From PBB1 sp965229345 (lineage in GTDB: Bacteria > Pseudomonadota > Gammaproteobacteria > Burkholderiales > Burkholderiaceae_C): 64,000 nt of DNA. Of this stretch, positions 1-7,278 are shown piece after piece. Location: assembly GCA_965229345.1 (NCBI GenBank), contig OZ245872.1, positions 1,240,001-1,304,000 of the forward strand, given 5' to 3'. How positions within the stretch are numbered: position 1 is the stretch's first letter; each line of letters opens with the position of its first letter. The notes beneath the pieces are model-generated. The model was given only the letters and a program-made list of their open reading frames with translations, was not told where the DNA came from and ran no database searches. The translations under genes were made by a program, and so were the position numbers.

Positions 1-300
1 ATCAACACCCTGGCGCATCTGCGCATGATCGACATGCCGGCGCCTGCGCCACGCACCGACATCGAGGTGCTGCGTCTGCTCCACGTCACCGATCGGCTGA
101 ATCCAGGCGACACCTTCGTCAAGCCCTGGGCCAGCTTCGATCCGGTGCAAGCGGGCGAGCCCATCGGCCACCGGCACGACGGCACCGTGGTCACCGCACA
201 GGGCGACGGCTACATCGTGTTCCCGAACACGAAGGCCCTGCCGGGCAACGAATGGTTTTATTTCGCGCGCCGCAGCGACCGTGCACTGAACCTTGGCTGA
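1..300 (+). CDS. Succinylglutamate desuccinylase/aspartoacylase-family protein, 3' end only
   Basis: This is the C-terminal 99 codons of a gene that begins before the window; the frame is open from base 1 to the TGA at 298-300. The visible part has the small beta-rich C-terminal domain of the M14-like AstE/AspA family, with the stretches KPWASFDPVQAGEPIG and DGYIVFPNT that are usual near the end of these zinc-dependent amidohydrolases. The zinc ligands and catalytic Glu lie upstream and cannot be seen, so the substrate (N-succinylglutamate, N-acetylaspartate or another acyl amino acid) is open. The next gene starts 57 bases downstream on the same strand; a functional link is possible but not shown. 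Confidence 0.7.
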   Translation: MNTLAHLRMIDMPAPAPRTDIEVLRLLHVTDRLNPGDTFVKPWASFDPVQAGEPIGHRHDGTVVTAQGDGYIVFPNTKALPGNEWFYFARRSDRALNLG

Positions 301-357
301 GCGAGCCGCTCTCAACAAGGTGTCTGTCACCGGTCTTCCTGGTTTGAAAGCTGTTGG

Positions 358-1083
358 GTGATTGAGGTTCAAGACCTGCGCTTTGCATGGCCTGCATCCT
401 GGGGCCATGGCCCCGTGCCGGACTGCATCGCCATCGATAGGCTCACCATCGCGGCCGGTCGAACGGTGTTCCTGCACGGCCCGAGCGGCGGCGGCAAGAG
501 CACGCTGCTCGGACTGCTGGCGGGGGTCTTGCTGCCGAGTGCCGGTTCGGTGAGTCTGCTGGGCACCCGCTGGTCTGATCTGTCGGGTGCGCGACGCGAT
601 GCCTTTCGCGCCGATCACGTCGGCTACATCTTCCAGCAGTTCAACCTGCTGCCTTACCTGAGCGTGCTCGACAACGTGTTGCTGCCGTGCCGCTTCTCGG
701 CCCTGCGCCGCGAGCGGGCCACGCAGGACGGCGGCGCTCCCGGCGCGGCCGCGCGTGACCTGCTCCAGCGGGTGGGGCTGACAGAGGTGCTGTGGGCGAG
801 ACCCGCCTCCCAGCTGTCGGTCGGCCAGCAGCAACGGGTGGCAGCGGCACGCGCGCTGATCGGCCGGCCCGAGGTGGTGATTGCCGACGAGCCGACCTCG
901 GCGCTCGATGCGGCCTTGCGCGACGGCTTCATGGACTTGCTGTTGGAAGCATGCCGCGCGTCGGGCGGAACGCTGGTTTTCGTCAGCCACGACGAGCGGT
1001 TGGCGGCGCGCTTCGACGAGCGGGTGTCGCTCTCGGCGATCAATCGCGCAGCGTCATCCGCTCCGGTCGAGGGTGTGGTGTGA
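358..1083 (+). CDS. ABC transporter ATP-binding protein (LolD/MacB type)
   Basis: This is a 241-residue ATPase subunit of an ABC transporter. Walker A is GPSGGGKST at about residues 41-49, the signature is LSVGQQQRVAAARAL and Walker B is VVIADEPTSALD, followed by the H-loop in FVSHDE. The length and motif style match the LolD/MacB/FtsE group, which powers FtsX-type permeases in mechanotransmission or export rather than classical import. The start is a GTG at 358 without a clear Shine-Dalgarno sequence. The stop overlaps the GTG start of the permease by 4 bases (GTGA), so the two are almost certainly translationally coupled and form one complex. With the following DUF3299 gene the trio resembles zinc-regulated ABC operons known from Vibrio (zrg); that comparison is from memory and is inference. 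Confidence 0.9.
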   Translation: MIEVQDLRFAWPASWGHGPVPDCIAIDRLTIAAGRTVFLHGPSGGGKSTLLGLLAGVLLPSAGSVSLLGTRWSDLSGARRDAFRADHVGYIFQQFNLLPYLSVLDNVLLPCRFSALRRERATQDGGAPGAAARDLLQRVGLTEVLWARPASQLSVGQQQRVAAARALIGRPEVVIADEPTSALDAALRDGFMDLLLEACRASGGTLVFVSHDERLAARFDERVSLSAINRAASSAPVEGVV

Positions 1084-2354
1084 GGGCATTGCTGACGCTG
1101 GCCTGGCGCAGTGCCTGGAACCGCCGGGCGACGCTGTCGCTGGTGTTGCTGTCGGTCGCGTTGTCGACCTTCCTGCTGCTGGGCTTCGAGCAGGTGCGTA
1201 CCGATGTGCGCGAGAACTTCTCGCAGTCGGTGAGCGGCACCGATCTCGTCGTCGGTGCGCGCACCGGCTCGGTCCAGCTGATGCTGTATGCGGTGTTTCG
1301 TGTGGGCAGCGCGACCAACAACATCCGCATGAGTAGCGTCGAGGCCATCGCCAAGCATCGCGCGGTGGCCTGGGTGGTGCCGCTGTCGCTCGGCGATACG
1401 CACAAGGGCTACGCCGTGCTCGGCACCACGGCCGACTACTTCAATCGCTTTCTGTACGGTGACCGCGAGCCGCTGGTGCTGGCGCAGGGTCGCGCGTTCG
1501 CTGATGGCATCGATGGCTTGTACGGTGCGGTGCTGGGTGCCGAGGTGGCCGATGCGCTCGGCTACCGGCTCGGGAGCAAGCTCACGCTGACGCACGGCGC
1601 GGGTGGCCTGCCCGGTGCCGAGCATGCCGACAAGCCGTTCACCGTCGTGGGTATCCTGAAGCGCACCGGCACGCCGGTCGATCGCACGGTGCACATCAGC
1701 CTGGAATCGATGGAGGCGATCCACATCGACTGGGTCGGCGGCGCGCCGATGCCGGGGGTGTCGATTGCGCCCGACCAGGCGCGCAAGTTCGATCTGGCAC
1801 CGAAGGTGGTGACCGCCGCGCTGGTGGGCCTGAAGGGCCGCGCTGCGGTGTTCAATGTGCAGCGCTTCGTGGCCGACTACGCCGACGAGCCGCTGATGGC
1901 GGTGCTGCCCGGCGTGGCGCTCGACGAGTTGTGGGACGTGGTCGGCGTGGGCGAGAAGGCGCTGATCGGCATGTCGGCGATGGTTGGTGTGGTCAGCCTG
2001 GCAGGTTTGGTCGCGGTGGTGATGGCCGGTTTGAACGAACGGCGCCGTGAACTGGCAGTGCTGCGCGCCGTGGGTGCTGCGCCGCGCCATGTGCTGCTGT
2101 TGCTGGCCGGTGAAGGGCTGCTGATCACGCTGTGCGGCGCGCTGCTGGGTCTGTTGACCACCGGCCTGTTCATCGCACTGGCGGCGCCTTGGGTTCAGGC
2201 GCACTACGGCGTCAACCTGAAACTTTCCGCACCGAGTGCGGCTCAATGGAGTCTGTTCGCGGCTGTGGTGGTGGCCGGTGCGGTGGCCAGCCTGATCCCG
2301 GCCTGGCGCGCGTATCGATGGTCCCTGGCCGATGGCCTGTCCCCGAGGGTGTGA
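1080..2354 (+). CDS. FtsX/MacB-type ABC transporter permease
   Basis: This is a 424-residue membrane protein and the partner of the ATPase just upstream. One membrane helix lies near residues 18-35. A long periplasmic MacB-like domain follows, and three helices sit in the last third. The conserved FtsX coupling segment LNERRRELAVLRAVGAAP precedes the penultimate helices. The GTG start at 1080 overlaps the ATPase stop. The open frame extends further upstream, but that part is antisense-style shadow inside the ATPase gene. Such ATPase-permease pairs move lipoproteins, peptides or other periplasmic cargo, or transmit force. The cargo here is not evident from sequence. Confidence 0.88.
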   Translation: MRALLTLAWRSAWNRRATLSLVLLSVALSTFLLLGFEQVRTDVRENFSQSVSGTDLVVGARTGSVQLMLYAVFRVGSATNNIRMSSVEAIAKHRAVAWVVPLSLGDTHKGYAVLGTTADYFNRFLYGDREPLVLAQGRAFADGIDGLYGAVLGAEVADALGYRLGSKLTLTHGAGGLPGAEHADKPFTVVGILKRTGTPVDRTVHISLESMEAIHIDWVGGAPMPGVSIAPDQARKFDLAPKVVTAALVGLKGRAAVFNVQRFVADYADEPLMAVLPGVALDELWDVVGVGEKALIGMSAMVGVVSLAGLVAVVMAGLNERRRELAVLRAVGAAPRHVLLLLAGEGLLITLCGALLGLLTTGLFIALAAPWVQAHYGVNLKLSAPSAAQWSLFAAVVVAGAVASLIPAWRAYRWSLADGLSPRV

Positions 2355-2356
2355 AG

Positions 2357-2962
2357 ATGAAGATCAAACGGCGTGCAATGGTGTCGGCCATCGGTGCACT
2401 GGGCTTCGGCCTGTGTGTCCTGGCCACCGCAGCGGGTGCTGCCGCCACCTCGGCGAGCCAGCCGATCGGCGGCAGCGGTGTCAGCCAGCCGGTGGCCGCC
2501 GGCACGTTTCGCGAGATCAAGTGGGACGATCTGGTGCCCAAGGACTGGGACCCGCTCAAGCAGTTCAAGAACATCAACTTCAGTCTGATGAACGACAGCG
2601 ATCCGCGGGCCAACGAGATGCTCAAGCGCATGCGCGAGACCTGGGACAACGCGCCGACCAACAACGAGATGGACGGCGCGTCGGTGCGCATTCCCGGCTA
2701 TCTGGTGCCGCTGGAAGAAACCAAGGCCGGGTTGAAGGAGTTTCTGCTGGTGCCGTATTTCGGTGCCTGCATCCACACGCCGCCACCGCCGGCCAACCAG
2801 ATCATCTACGTGAAGGCCGAGAAGCCGCCGAAGGGCTTCCATTCGATGGACACGGTGTGGGTCAGCGGTACGCTGAAAACCCTGCGCAGCGACAGCTACA
2901 TGGGCGCGAGCGGCTACCGCATGGACGCGATGGTGGTCGAGCGTTACGTCGACCCCAAGTGA
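2357..2962 (+). CDS. Exported DUF3299 domain protein
   Basis: This is a 201-residue secreted protein of unknown function. An N-terminal signal peptide (KIKRR, then a hydrophobic run to about residue 30 ending in AAGAA) is followed by the DUF3299 fold. That fold is recognisable from VRIPGYLVPLE and the Cys/His/Pro-rich segment YFGACIHTPPPPANQ. The conserved Cys and His in that segment could bind a metal, which is inference. The ATG at 2357 lies 2 bases after the permease stop, so this is the third gene of the ABC operon and its product probably works in the periplasm with that transporter. A GTG at 2351 in the same frame is an alternative start. Confidence 0.85.
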   Translation: MKIKRRAMVSAIGALGFGLCVLATAAGAAATSASQPIGGSGVSQPVAAGTFREIKWDDLVPKDWDPLKQFKNINFSLMNDSDPRANEMLKRMRETWDNAPTNNEMDGASVRIPGYLVPLEETKAGLKEFLLVPYFGACIHTPPPPANQIIYVKAEKPPKGFHSMDTVWVSGTLKTLRSDSYMGASGYRMDAMVVERYVDPK

Positions 2963-2974
2963 ATCGGCCGCCGT

Positions 2975-4021
2975 TCAGGCGTGGGTGACGACGCGGTCCC
3001 GGCCGCTGTTCTTGGCGGCGTACAGCGCCGCATCGGCACGTGAAATCAGCGACGAGGCGTCGTCGTCGGGCTTCATCGCCGTGACACCGCCCGAGATGGT
3101 CACCGTCAGCAGCACCTCTTGCGTGGTGCGGTTGCGGATCTTCATCGCTTTGGTCCGACTGCGCACGGCCTCGGCCAGTTGAACCGACTTGTCGAGCGAG
3201 GTCTGCGGCAGCAGCAGGGCGAACTCCTCGCCGCCGTAGCGCGCCGCAGCGTGGTTCGCGTCGGTCACCGCGGTGCGAAGGATCTCACCCACGGCCTGAA
3301 GCACACGGTCGCCCATCAGGTGGCCATGGGTGTCGTTGACCTTCTTGAAGTGGTCGATGTCCAGCATCACCAGGCAGTGGCTGTGGCCATCGGCGGCCTG
3401 CTGCGACAGCAGCGACTCGATCTTCTTTTCGAATCCGCGCCGATTGAGGATGCCGGTCATCGGGCACAGCAGCGCCTCGCTCGTGGCACGGTCCAGATCG
3501 CTGCGCAGCCTGTTGATCTCGTCCTGGCTGGTCGATACCTTTTGCTGCAGCGCCTCGACCGAACTCTTCATTTCGGCGGTGCCCGCAATCACTTCGGTCA
3601 GGCGAGGCCGCAGTTGTTCGACGTCGCGCGATGCCAGTGCCTGGTTCAGACCGGTCAGCTGATCGCCAAAGGCACCTGCCTGGTCGCCAGTCTGCGATGC
3701 CGACTGCGCCAGACTGGCGAGCAGTCGCCCCATCTCGCCACTGATCTGTGCCATCACCGCTTCATCGGCCGGGGCGATGTGCTTCTGGTACAGCGCGATG
3801 ACCGCGCCGTCGTCCATGCCCTTGCCTTCATTGAGCAGCGCATCCATCGCCGCAGTCAGCGCGGGATTGATGCCGGCCACATATTCGTACCAGAGCGTGA
3901 AGGTGACGGGATTGAACGCCGCGTCGTGTTTCCCCATGTGTCCCAAAGCCAAGCGAAGCAACTCTGCGGTTCGGTCTTTCGGTTCTGAATACCTCACGGG
4001 ACTGCTTTCAATGACGAACAC
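2975..4021 (-). CDS. GGDEF-domain diguanylate cyclase
   Basis: This is a 348-residue cytoplasmic enzyme predicted to make cyclic di-GMP from two GTP. Residues 1-175 are helical, ending in a coiled-coil-like stretch (KSSVEALQQKVSTSQDEINRL). The GGDEF domain fills the rest, with RYGGEEF at about 261-267 and DIDHFKKVND for metal and substrate binding. The product-inhibition I-site (RxxD five residues before GGEEF) is replaced by DANH, so feedback inhibition is probably lost. No membrane segment or periplasmic sensor is visible. The start is uncertain. The GTG at 4021 leaves only about 12 bases to the predicted -10 box, while a second in-frame GTG at 3997 would allow a normal leader. Confidence 0.9.
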   Translation of the reverse strand: MFVIESSPVRYSEPKDRTAELLRLALGHMGKHDAAFNPVTFTLWYEYVAGINPALTAAMDALLNEGKGMDDGAVIALYQKHIAPADEAVMAQISGEMGRLLASLAQSASQTGDQAGAFGDQLTGLNQALASRDVEQLRPRLTEVIAGTAEMKSSVEALQQKVSTSQDEINRLRSDLDRATSEALLCPMTGILNRRGFEKKIESLLSQQAADGHSHCLVMLDIDHFKKVNDTHGHLMGDRVLQAVGEILRTAVTDANHAAARYGGEEFALLLPQTSLDKSVQLAEAVRSRTKAMKIRNRTTQEVLLTVTISGGVTAMKPDDDASSLISRADAALYAAKNSGRDRVVTHA

Positions 4022-4033
4022 ACGGGTAAAAAA

Positions 4034-4061
4034 ATTTTACGGTCAATTTTTTTCAATGCAA
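4034..4061 (-). promoter_or_regulatory. Predicted sigma70 promoter of the diguanylate cyclase gene
   Basis: On the minus strand there is a -35-like TTGCAT (4056-4061), a 16-base spacer and a -10-like TAAAAT (4034-4039) in an AT-rich stretch that stands out from the GC-rich surroundings. The -10 lies only about 12 bases from the upstream GTG start of the cyclase. Either the transcript is nearly leaderless or translation starts at the GTG at 3997. Confidence 0.5.
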
Positions 4062-4166
4062 TAGCGAGGGATACGTCGTCGATGCCCCGTAGGAGCATCG
4101 AGCCAGACGCCAGCGCGGCGTGGATCTGGCCTCGCGTCCTGCGACATGCGCACTGACAATCTGCTC

Positions 4167-4601
4167 ATGTTCACACCTTCTCAGCACGATGTGCGCCGAT
4201 TTTTTTGCGAAGCACATGCCAAGTCTCGCGCGGGCATGCCCCTGACTGCGCTGGAGATCGTCGCTGCAGACTGGATCGCCTTGCATCCGGAATACCACGC
4301 AGCCCTGGCCGATGTCGATCAGGCGCTGGCGGCTGTCTACGATGTGGGTGCGGGGCGGCCCAACCCGTTTCTGCACCTGTCGATGCACCTGTCGATCAGC
4401 GAACAGTTCTCGATTGATCAGCCGCGTGGCATCAAGCAGGCCGTTGAGTTGCTGGCAGCGCGACGAGGCTCGCTGCATGACGCGCACCACGACGTGATGG
4501 AGTGCCTGGGCGAGATGATGTGGACCTCGCAGCGCAGCGGCCTGCCACCGGATGGCGAGCGCTACATCGAGGCCGTCAGGCGCCGGGCGACCCGCGACTG
4601 A
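4167..4601 (+). CDS. DUF1841 family protein
   Basis: This is a 144-residue cytoplasmic protein of the DUF1841 family, found widely in beta- and gammaproteobacteria; its role is unknown. Recognisable features are the N-terminal MFTPSQHDVRRFF, the central NPFLHLSMHLSISEQ and the helical C-terminus with the HDVMECLGEMMW segment. The ATG at 4167 is chosen because family members begin at this point; an in-frame ATG at 4146 would add seven residues not typical of the family. Upstream, divergent from the cyclase gene, is a small inverted repeat (CGATGC at 4080-4085, GCATCG at 4095-4100) of unknown role. Confidence 0.82.
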   Translation: MFTPSQHDVRRFFCEAHAKSRAGMPLTALEIVAADWIALHPEYHAALADVDQALAAVYDVGAGRPNPFLHLSMHLSISEQFSIDQPRGIKQAVELLAARRGSLHDAHHDVMECLGEMMWTSQRSGLPPDGERYIEAVRRRATRD

Positions 4602-4651
4602 ATGGCCGCTGGCCTGCGTGCAAGGGCGGTCTCGTGCTTTGCGAGTTCACC

Positions 4652-4683
4652 CACCCGACCCCCGTGAATGAGGGGGTCGGGTG
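4652..4683. terminator. Strong 12-bp stem-loop, terminator-like, after the DUF1841 gene
   Basis: A perfect 12-bp inverted repeat (CACCCGACCCCC at 4652-4663, GGGGGTCGGGTG at 4672-4683) encloses an 8-base loop. It lies 50 bases after the DUF1841 stop in a 258-base gap with no gene. There is no T-run on either side, so it is not a textbook intrinsic terminator. It could terminate with Rho, protect an mRNA end, or be a repeat element. Apart from this and the next hairpin I see nothing in 4602-4859. Confidence 0.5.
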
Positions 4684-4701
4684 TTGCGTTGAAAGCAACA
4701 C
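4681..4701. repeat. Second stem-loop sharing its first bases with the preceding one
   Basis: GTGTTGC (4681-4687) pairs with GCAACAC (4695-4701) around a 7-base loop. The first three bases GTG are also the last three of the 12-bp stem at 4652-4683, so the two hairpins cannot both form completely in RNA. Confidence 0.4.
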
Positions 4702-4859
4702 CTGGGGCCGTCACGCCCGTCCTGGCGCGACAACAGGCGGGGTGGCCGGGCTGAAGGACATCGGTTTCCGTGCCCCGGTCTCTGCCGCTCGTGCTGCTGC
4801 TGCCGCTGGGTCCTGCGTTCAGTCGCGCTTCAGCCGTGCCGGTCTAACATCGAACGCGA

Positions 4860-5549
4860 ATGAACCTTCGACCCATGACCGCGGGGCGTGACGCCACCTG
4901 GATCGCACTCAGCTTGCTCGCTTTGCTGGCGTGGGATGCCTCCGGCCTCGACATGACGGTCGAGCGCTGGTTTGGCGACGCGCAGGGCTTCCGCCTGAAG
5001 AGCCATTGGCTCTTCTCGCAGGTGCTCCATGACGGCGGGCGCTGGGTCAGTGCGGCGGCCATCGTCGTCGTCCTGGTCCACGCATTCAGGCCATGGGGTT
5101 TCGCGGGCGCGATGAACCGGGCCACCCGCATCTGGTGGCTGGCTGTCACGGTGATCTGCCTGTTGCTGATCCCGACCCTCAAGCAGCTCAGTGCAACCAG
5201 TTGTCCCTGGGATCTGGCCGAGTTCGGCCGCTCGGCCCAGCATGTGTCGCACTGGGCTTTCGGCGTGAACGACGGCGGGCCGGGCCGCTGCTTCCCGTCG
5301 GGCCATGCGTCGGCGGCCTTCAGCCTCTTCGCTGGCTGGTTCGCATTGCGCCGCACTTCACCTCGCGCTGCCCGCTGCTGGCTGGGCGGCGTGTGGTTCT
5401 TCGGCACGCTGTTCAGCGTGGCACAGAGCGTGCGCGGTGCGCACTTCCCCAGTCATTCGATGTGGACGGCCTGGGTGTGCTTTACAACCAGTGCGCTGCT
5501 GTGGCACGCCGCGCAGCCGCTGCTGCGGCCATCAGGCACCAGGCCCTGA
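4860..5549 (+). CDS. PAP2-family membrane phosphatase, variant active site
   Basis: This is a 229-residue inner-membrane protein with about five hydrophobic segments. It belongs to the type 2 phosphatidic acid phosphatase superfamily, which dephosphorylates lipid phosphates (phosphatidylglycerophosphate, undecaprenyl pyrophosphate, lipid A). Motif 2 is intact as CFPSGHAS near residues 144-151. The other motifs deviate: motif 1 reads K-x6-CP instead of K-x6-RP (KQLSATSCPWD), and motif 3 is RGAHFPSH-SMW-T, lacking the usual Asp after His. A subgroup with CPWDL is known to me from other betaproteobacteria, so this is probably a functional variant. Substrate unknown. A start at the ATG at 4875 is also possible. 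Confidence 0.82.
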   Translation: MNLRPMTAGRDATWIALSLLALLAWDASGLDMTVERWFGDAQGFRLKSHWLFSQVLHDGGRWVSAAAIVVVLVHAFRPWGFAGAMNRATRIWWLAVTVICLLLIPTLKQLSATSCPWDLAEFGRSAQHVSHWAFGVNDGGPGRCFPSGHASAAFSLFAGWFALRRTSPRAARCWLGGVWFFGTLFSVAQSVRGAHFPSHSMWTAWVCFTTSALLWHAAQPLLRPSGTRP

Positions 5550-5571
5550 GGCTCGCTGCCTCAGGTCGTGT

Positions 5572-6414
5572 TCAGGTGCTGAATTCGATGTTGTCGATCA
5601 GGCGCGTGGCGCCCAGCCGTGCCGCTCCGAGTGCCACCCACGCGCCTGCGCGGTCGTCGTCGCCGCTGGGTGAGCCCAGGTCGCACTGGCGGCGCACCGT
5701 CAGGTAGTCGGGCTGCCAGCCACGCGCTGCCAGTGCCTCCAGCGCCTGCGCCTCCAGCAATTCCAGTGGCGCCACGCCATCGCCGAAACGCTCGGCCAGT
5801 GTGCGCAGTGCCTGCGACAGCTCGATGGCCTTCGCGCGCTCGGCCGCGCTGAGATAGCCGTTGCGTGACGACAGCGCCAGGCCGTCGTCGGCGCGCGATG
5901 TTTCGGCGGCTTCGATGTCGATGGGCAGCGCAAACTGCCGCGTCATCCGGCGAATCACCAGCAGTTGCTGGTAATCCTTCTTGCCGAACAAGGCGATCCG
6001 CGGCTGCACAGCGTTGAACAGCTTCATGACGACGGTGCTGACACCGGCGAAAAAGCCTGGCCGGAAATGTCCCTCGAGGATGTCGGCCAGCGCCGGGTCG
6101 GGGAGCACCTTGAACGTCTGTGGCTCGGGGTAGAGCTCGTGCTCGTCGGGCGCGAACACGATGTTGCAGCCGGCCGGTTGCAACAGTTGGCAGTCGCGTT
6201 CCAGCGTGCGCGGGTAGCGGTCGAAATCCTCGTGGGGCGCGAACTGCAGCCGGTTCACGAAGATGCTGACGACCACCGGCAGGCCGTGCGATGCCGCCTG
6301 CCGCACCAGCGCCAGATGCCCATCGTGCAGGTTGCCCATCGTCGGGACGAAGGCGCAGGCGCCGGGCACCGGCAGGGCGGCACGCAGCGCGGCGATGGTG
6401 TGCACGACCAGCAT
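5572..6414 (-). CDS. panC: Pantothenate synthetase
   Basis: PanC condenses pantoate and beta-alanine with ATP to make pantothenate, the last step before coenzyme A synthesis; it is cytoplasmic. The 280-residue protein has the N-terminal ATP-binding FVPTMGNLHDGHLALV segment, FGKKDYQQL for the nucleotide site and ALSSRNGYLS further on, all diagnostic of the family. It follows panB on the same strand with a 14-base gap, so both pantoate-producing and pantoate-consuming steps are co-transcribed. Confidence 0.97.
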   Translation of the reverse strand: MLVVHTIAALRAALPVPGACAFVPTMGNLHDGHLALVRQAASHGLPVVVSIFVNRLQFAPHEDFDRYPRTLERDCQLLQPAGCNIVFAPDEHELYPEPQTFKVLPDPALADILEGHFRPGFFAGVSTVVMKLFNAVQPRIALFGKKDYQQLLVIRRMTRQFALPIDIEAAETSRADDGLALSSRNGYLSAAERAKAIELSQALRTLAERFGDGVAPLELLEAQALEALAARGWQPDYLTVRRQCDLGSPSGDDDRAGAWVALGAARLGATRLIDNIEFST

Positions 6415-6428
6415 GGTGGGGTGTCGGC

Positions 6429-7268
6429 TCAGAGGTAGCCGTGCAGCGCCGGGTCTGGAAAGCGGCGCGCCTTCACATCGGCAACGTAGGTGCTGATCGC
6501 GGCGTCTATCGAGGCCGAGCCCTGCATGAAGTCGCGCACGAAGCGCGGCTGCTTGCCGTGGCCCAGGCCCAGCATGTCGTGCAGCACCAGCACCTGGCCT
6601 GAGCAGTCGGCGCCAGCGCCGATGCCGATGGTCGGGATCGGCAGGCTGGCGGTGATGCTGGCGCCCACCGCAGAGGGCATCAGCTCCAGCACCAGCATGG
6701 CGGCGCCGGCGTCGGCCAGTTGCTGTGCATGGCGCAGCAGCGTGGCGGCCGAGGCCTCGTCGCGGCCCTGGATGCGATATCCACCCAGCGCATGCACCGA
6801 CTGCGGCGTGAGCCCCAGGTGCGCGCAGACCGGGATGCCGCGCTGGGTCAGGAAGTGCACCGTCTCCGGCGTCCAGCCGCCACCTTCGAGCTTGACCATG
6901 TGCGCACCGGCCTGCATCAGCACCGTGGCACTGGCCAGGGCCTGTGCTGGCGACTGCTGGTAGCTGCCGAAGGGCAGGTCACCGATGATCCAGGCGCTGC
7001 GGTTGCCCTGCGCCACGCAGCGCACGTGGTACGCCGTGTCGGCCAGCGTCACCGGCAAGGTGCTGCCGAGTCCCTGCAGCACCATGCCGAAGGAGTCGCC
7101 GATCAGCAGGCAGTCGACGCCAGCGCGGTCCAGCACACGGGCGAATGCGGCGTCGTAGCAGGTCAGCACGCTGATGGGCTCGCCCGCCGCGTGCATCTCG
7201 CGCAGCCGGTGCAGCGTGATCGGCTTGCGCGCAGCCGGTGCGGTATCAGGAGACGGGTGCACGCTCAT
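6429..7268 (-). CDS. panB: 3-methyl-2-oxobutanoate hydroxymethyltransferase
   Basis: PanB transfers a hydroxymethyl group from methylene-tetrahydrofolate to 2-oxoisovalerate to form ketopantoate. The 279-residue protein has the family patterns SVLTCYDAAFARVLD, LIGDSFGMVLQG, MVKLEGG and the GIGAGADCSGQVLVLHDMLG segment with the metal-site Asp and Glu residues. It sits between bioB (10 bases upstream) and panC (14 bases downstream) in a minus-strand operon for vitamin synthesis. The ketopantoate reductase gene panE is not in the window. Confidence 0.97.
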   Translation of the reverse strand: MSVHPSPDTAPAARKPITLHRLREMHAAGEPISVLTCYDAAFARVLDRAGVDCLLIGDSFGMVLQGLGSTLPVTLADTAYHVRCVAQGNRSAWIIGDLPFGSYQQSPAQALASATVLMQAGAHMVKLEGGGWTPETVHFLTQRGIPVCAHLGLTPQSVHALGGYRIQGRDEASAATLLRHAQQLADAGAAMLVLELMPSAVGASITASLPIPTIGIGAGADCSGQVLVLHDMLGLGHGKQPRFVRDFMQGSASIDAAISTYVADVKARRFPDPALHGYL

Positions 7269-7278
7269 GGCGTTGCGC

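Noticed and set aside
343..356. TTTGAAAGCTGTTG, also found at 51660-51673
   Set aside because: This 14-base match lies before one gene and inside the start of another with no shared context; it is probably chance.
654..2246. A 530-codon antisense frame under the ABC transporter genes
   Set aside because: It has shadow composition and conflicts with the clear ATPase and permease motifs.
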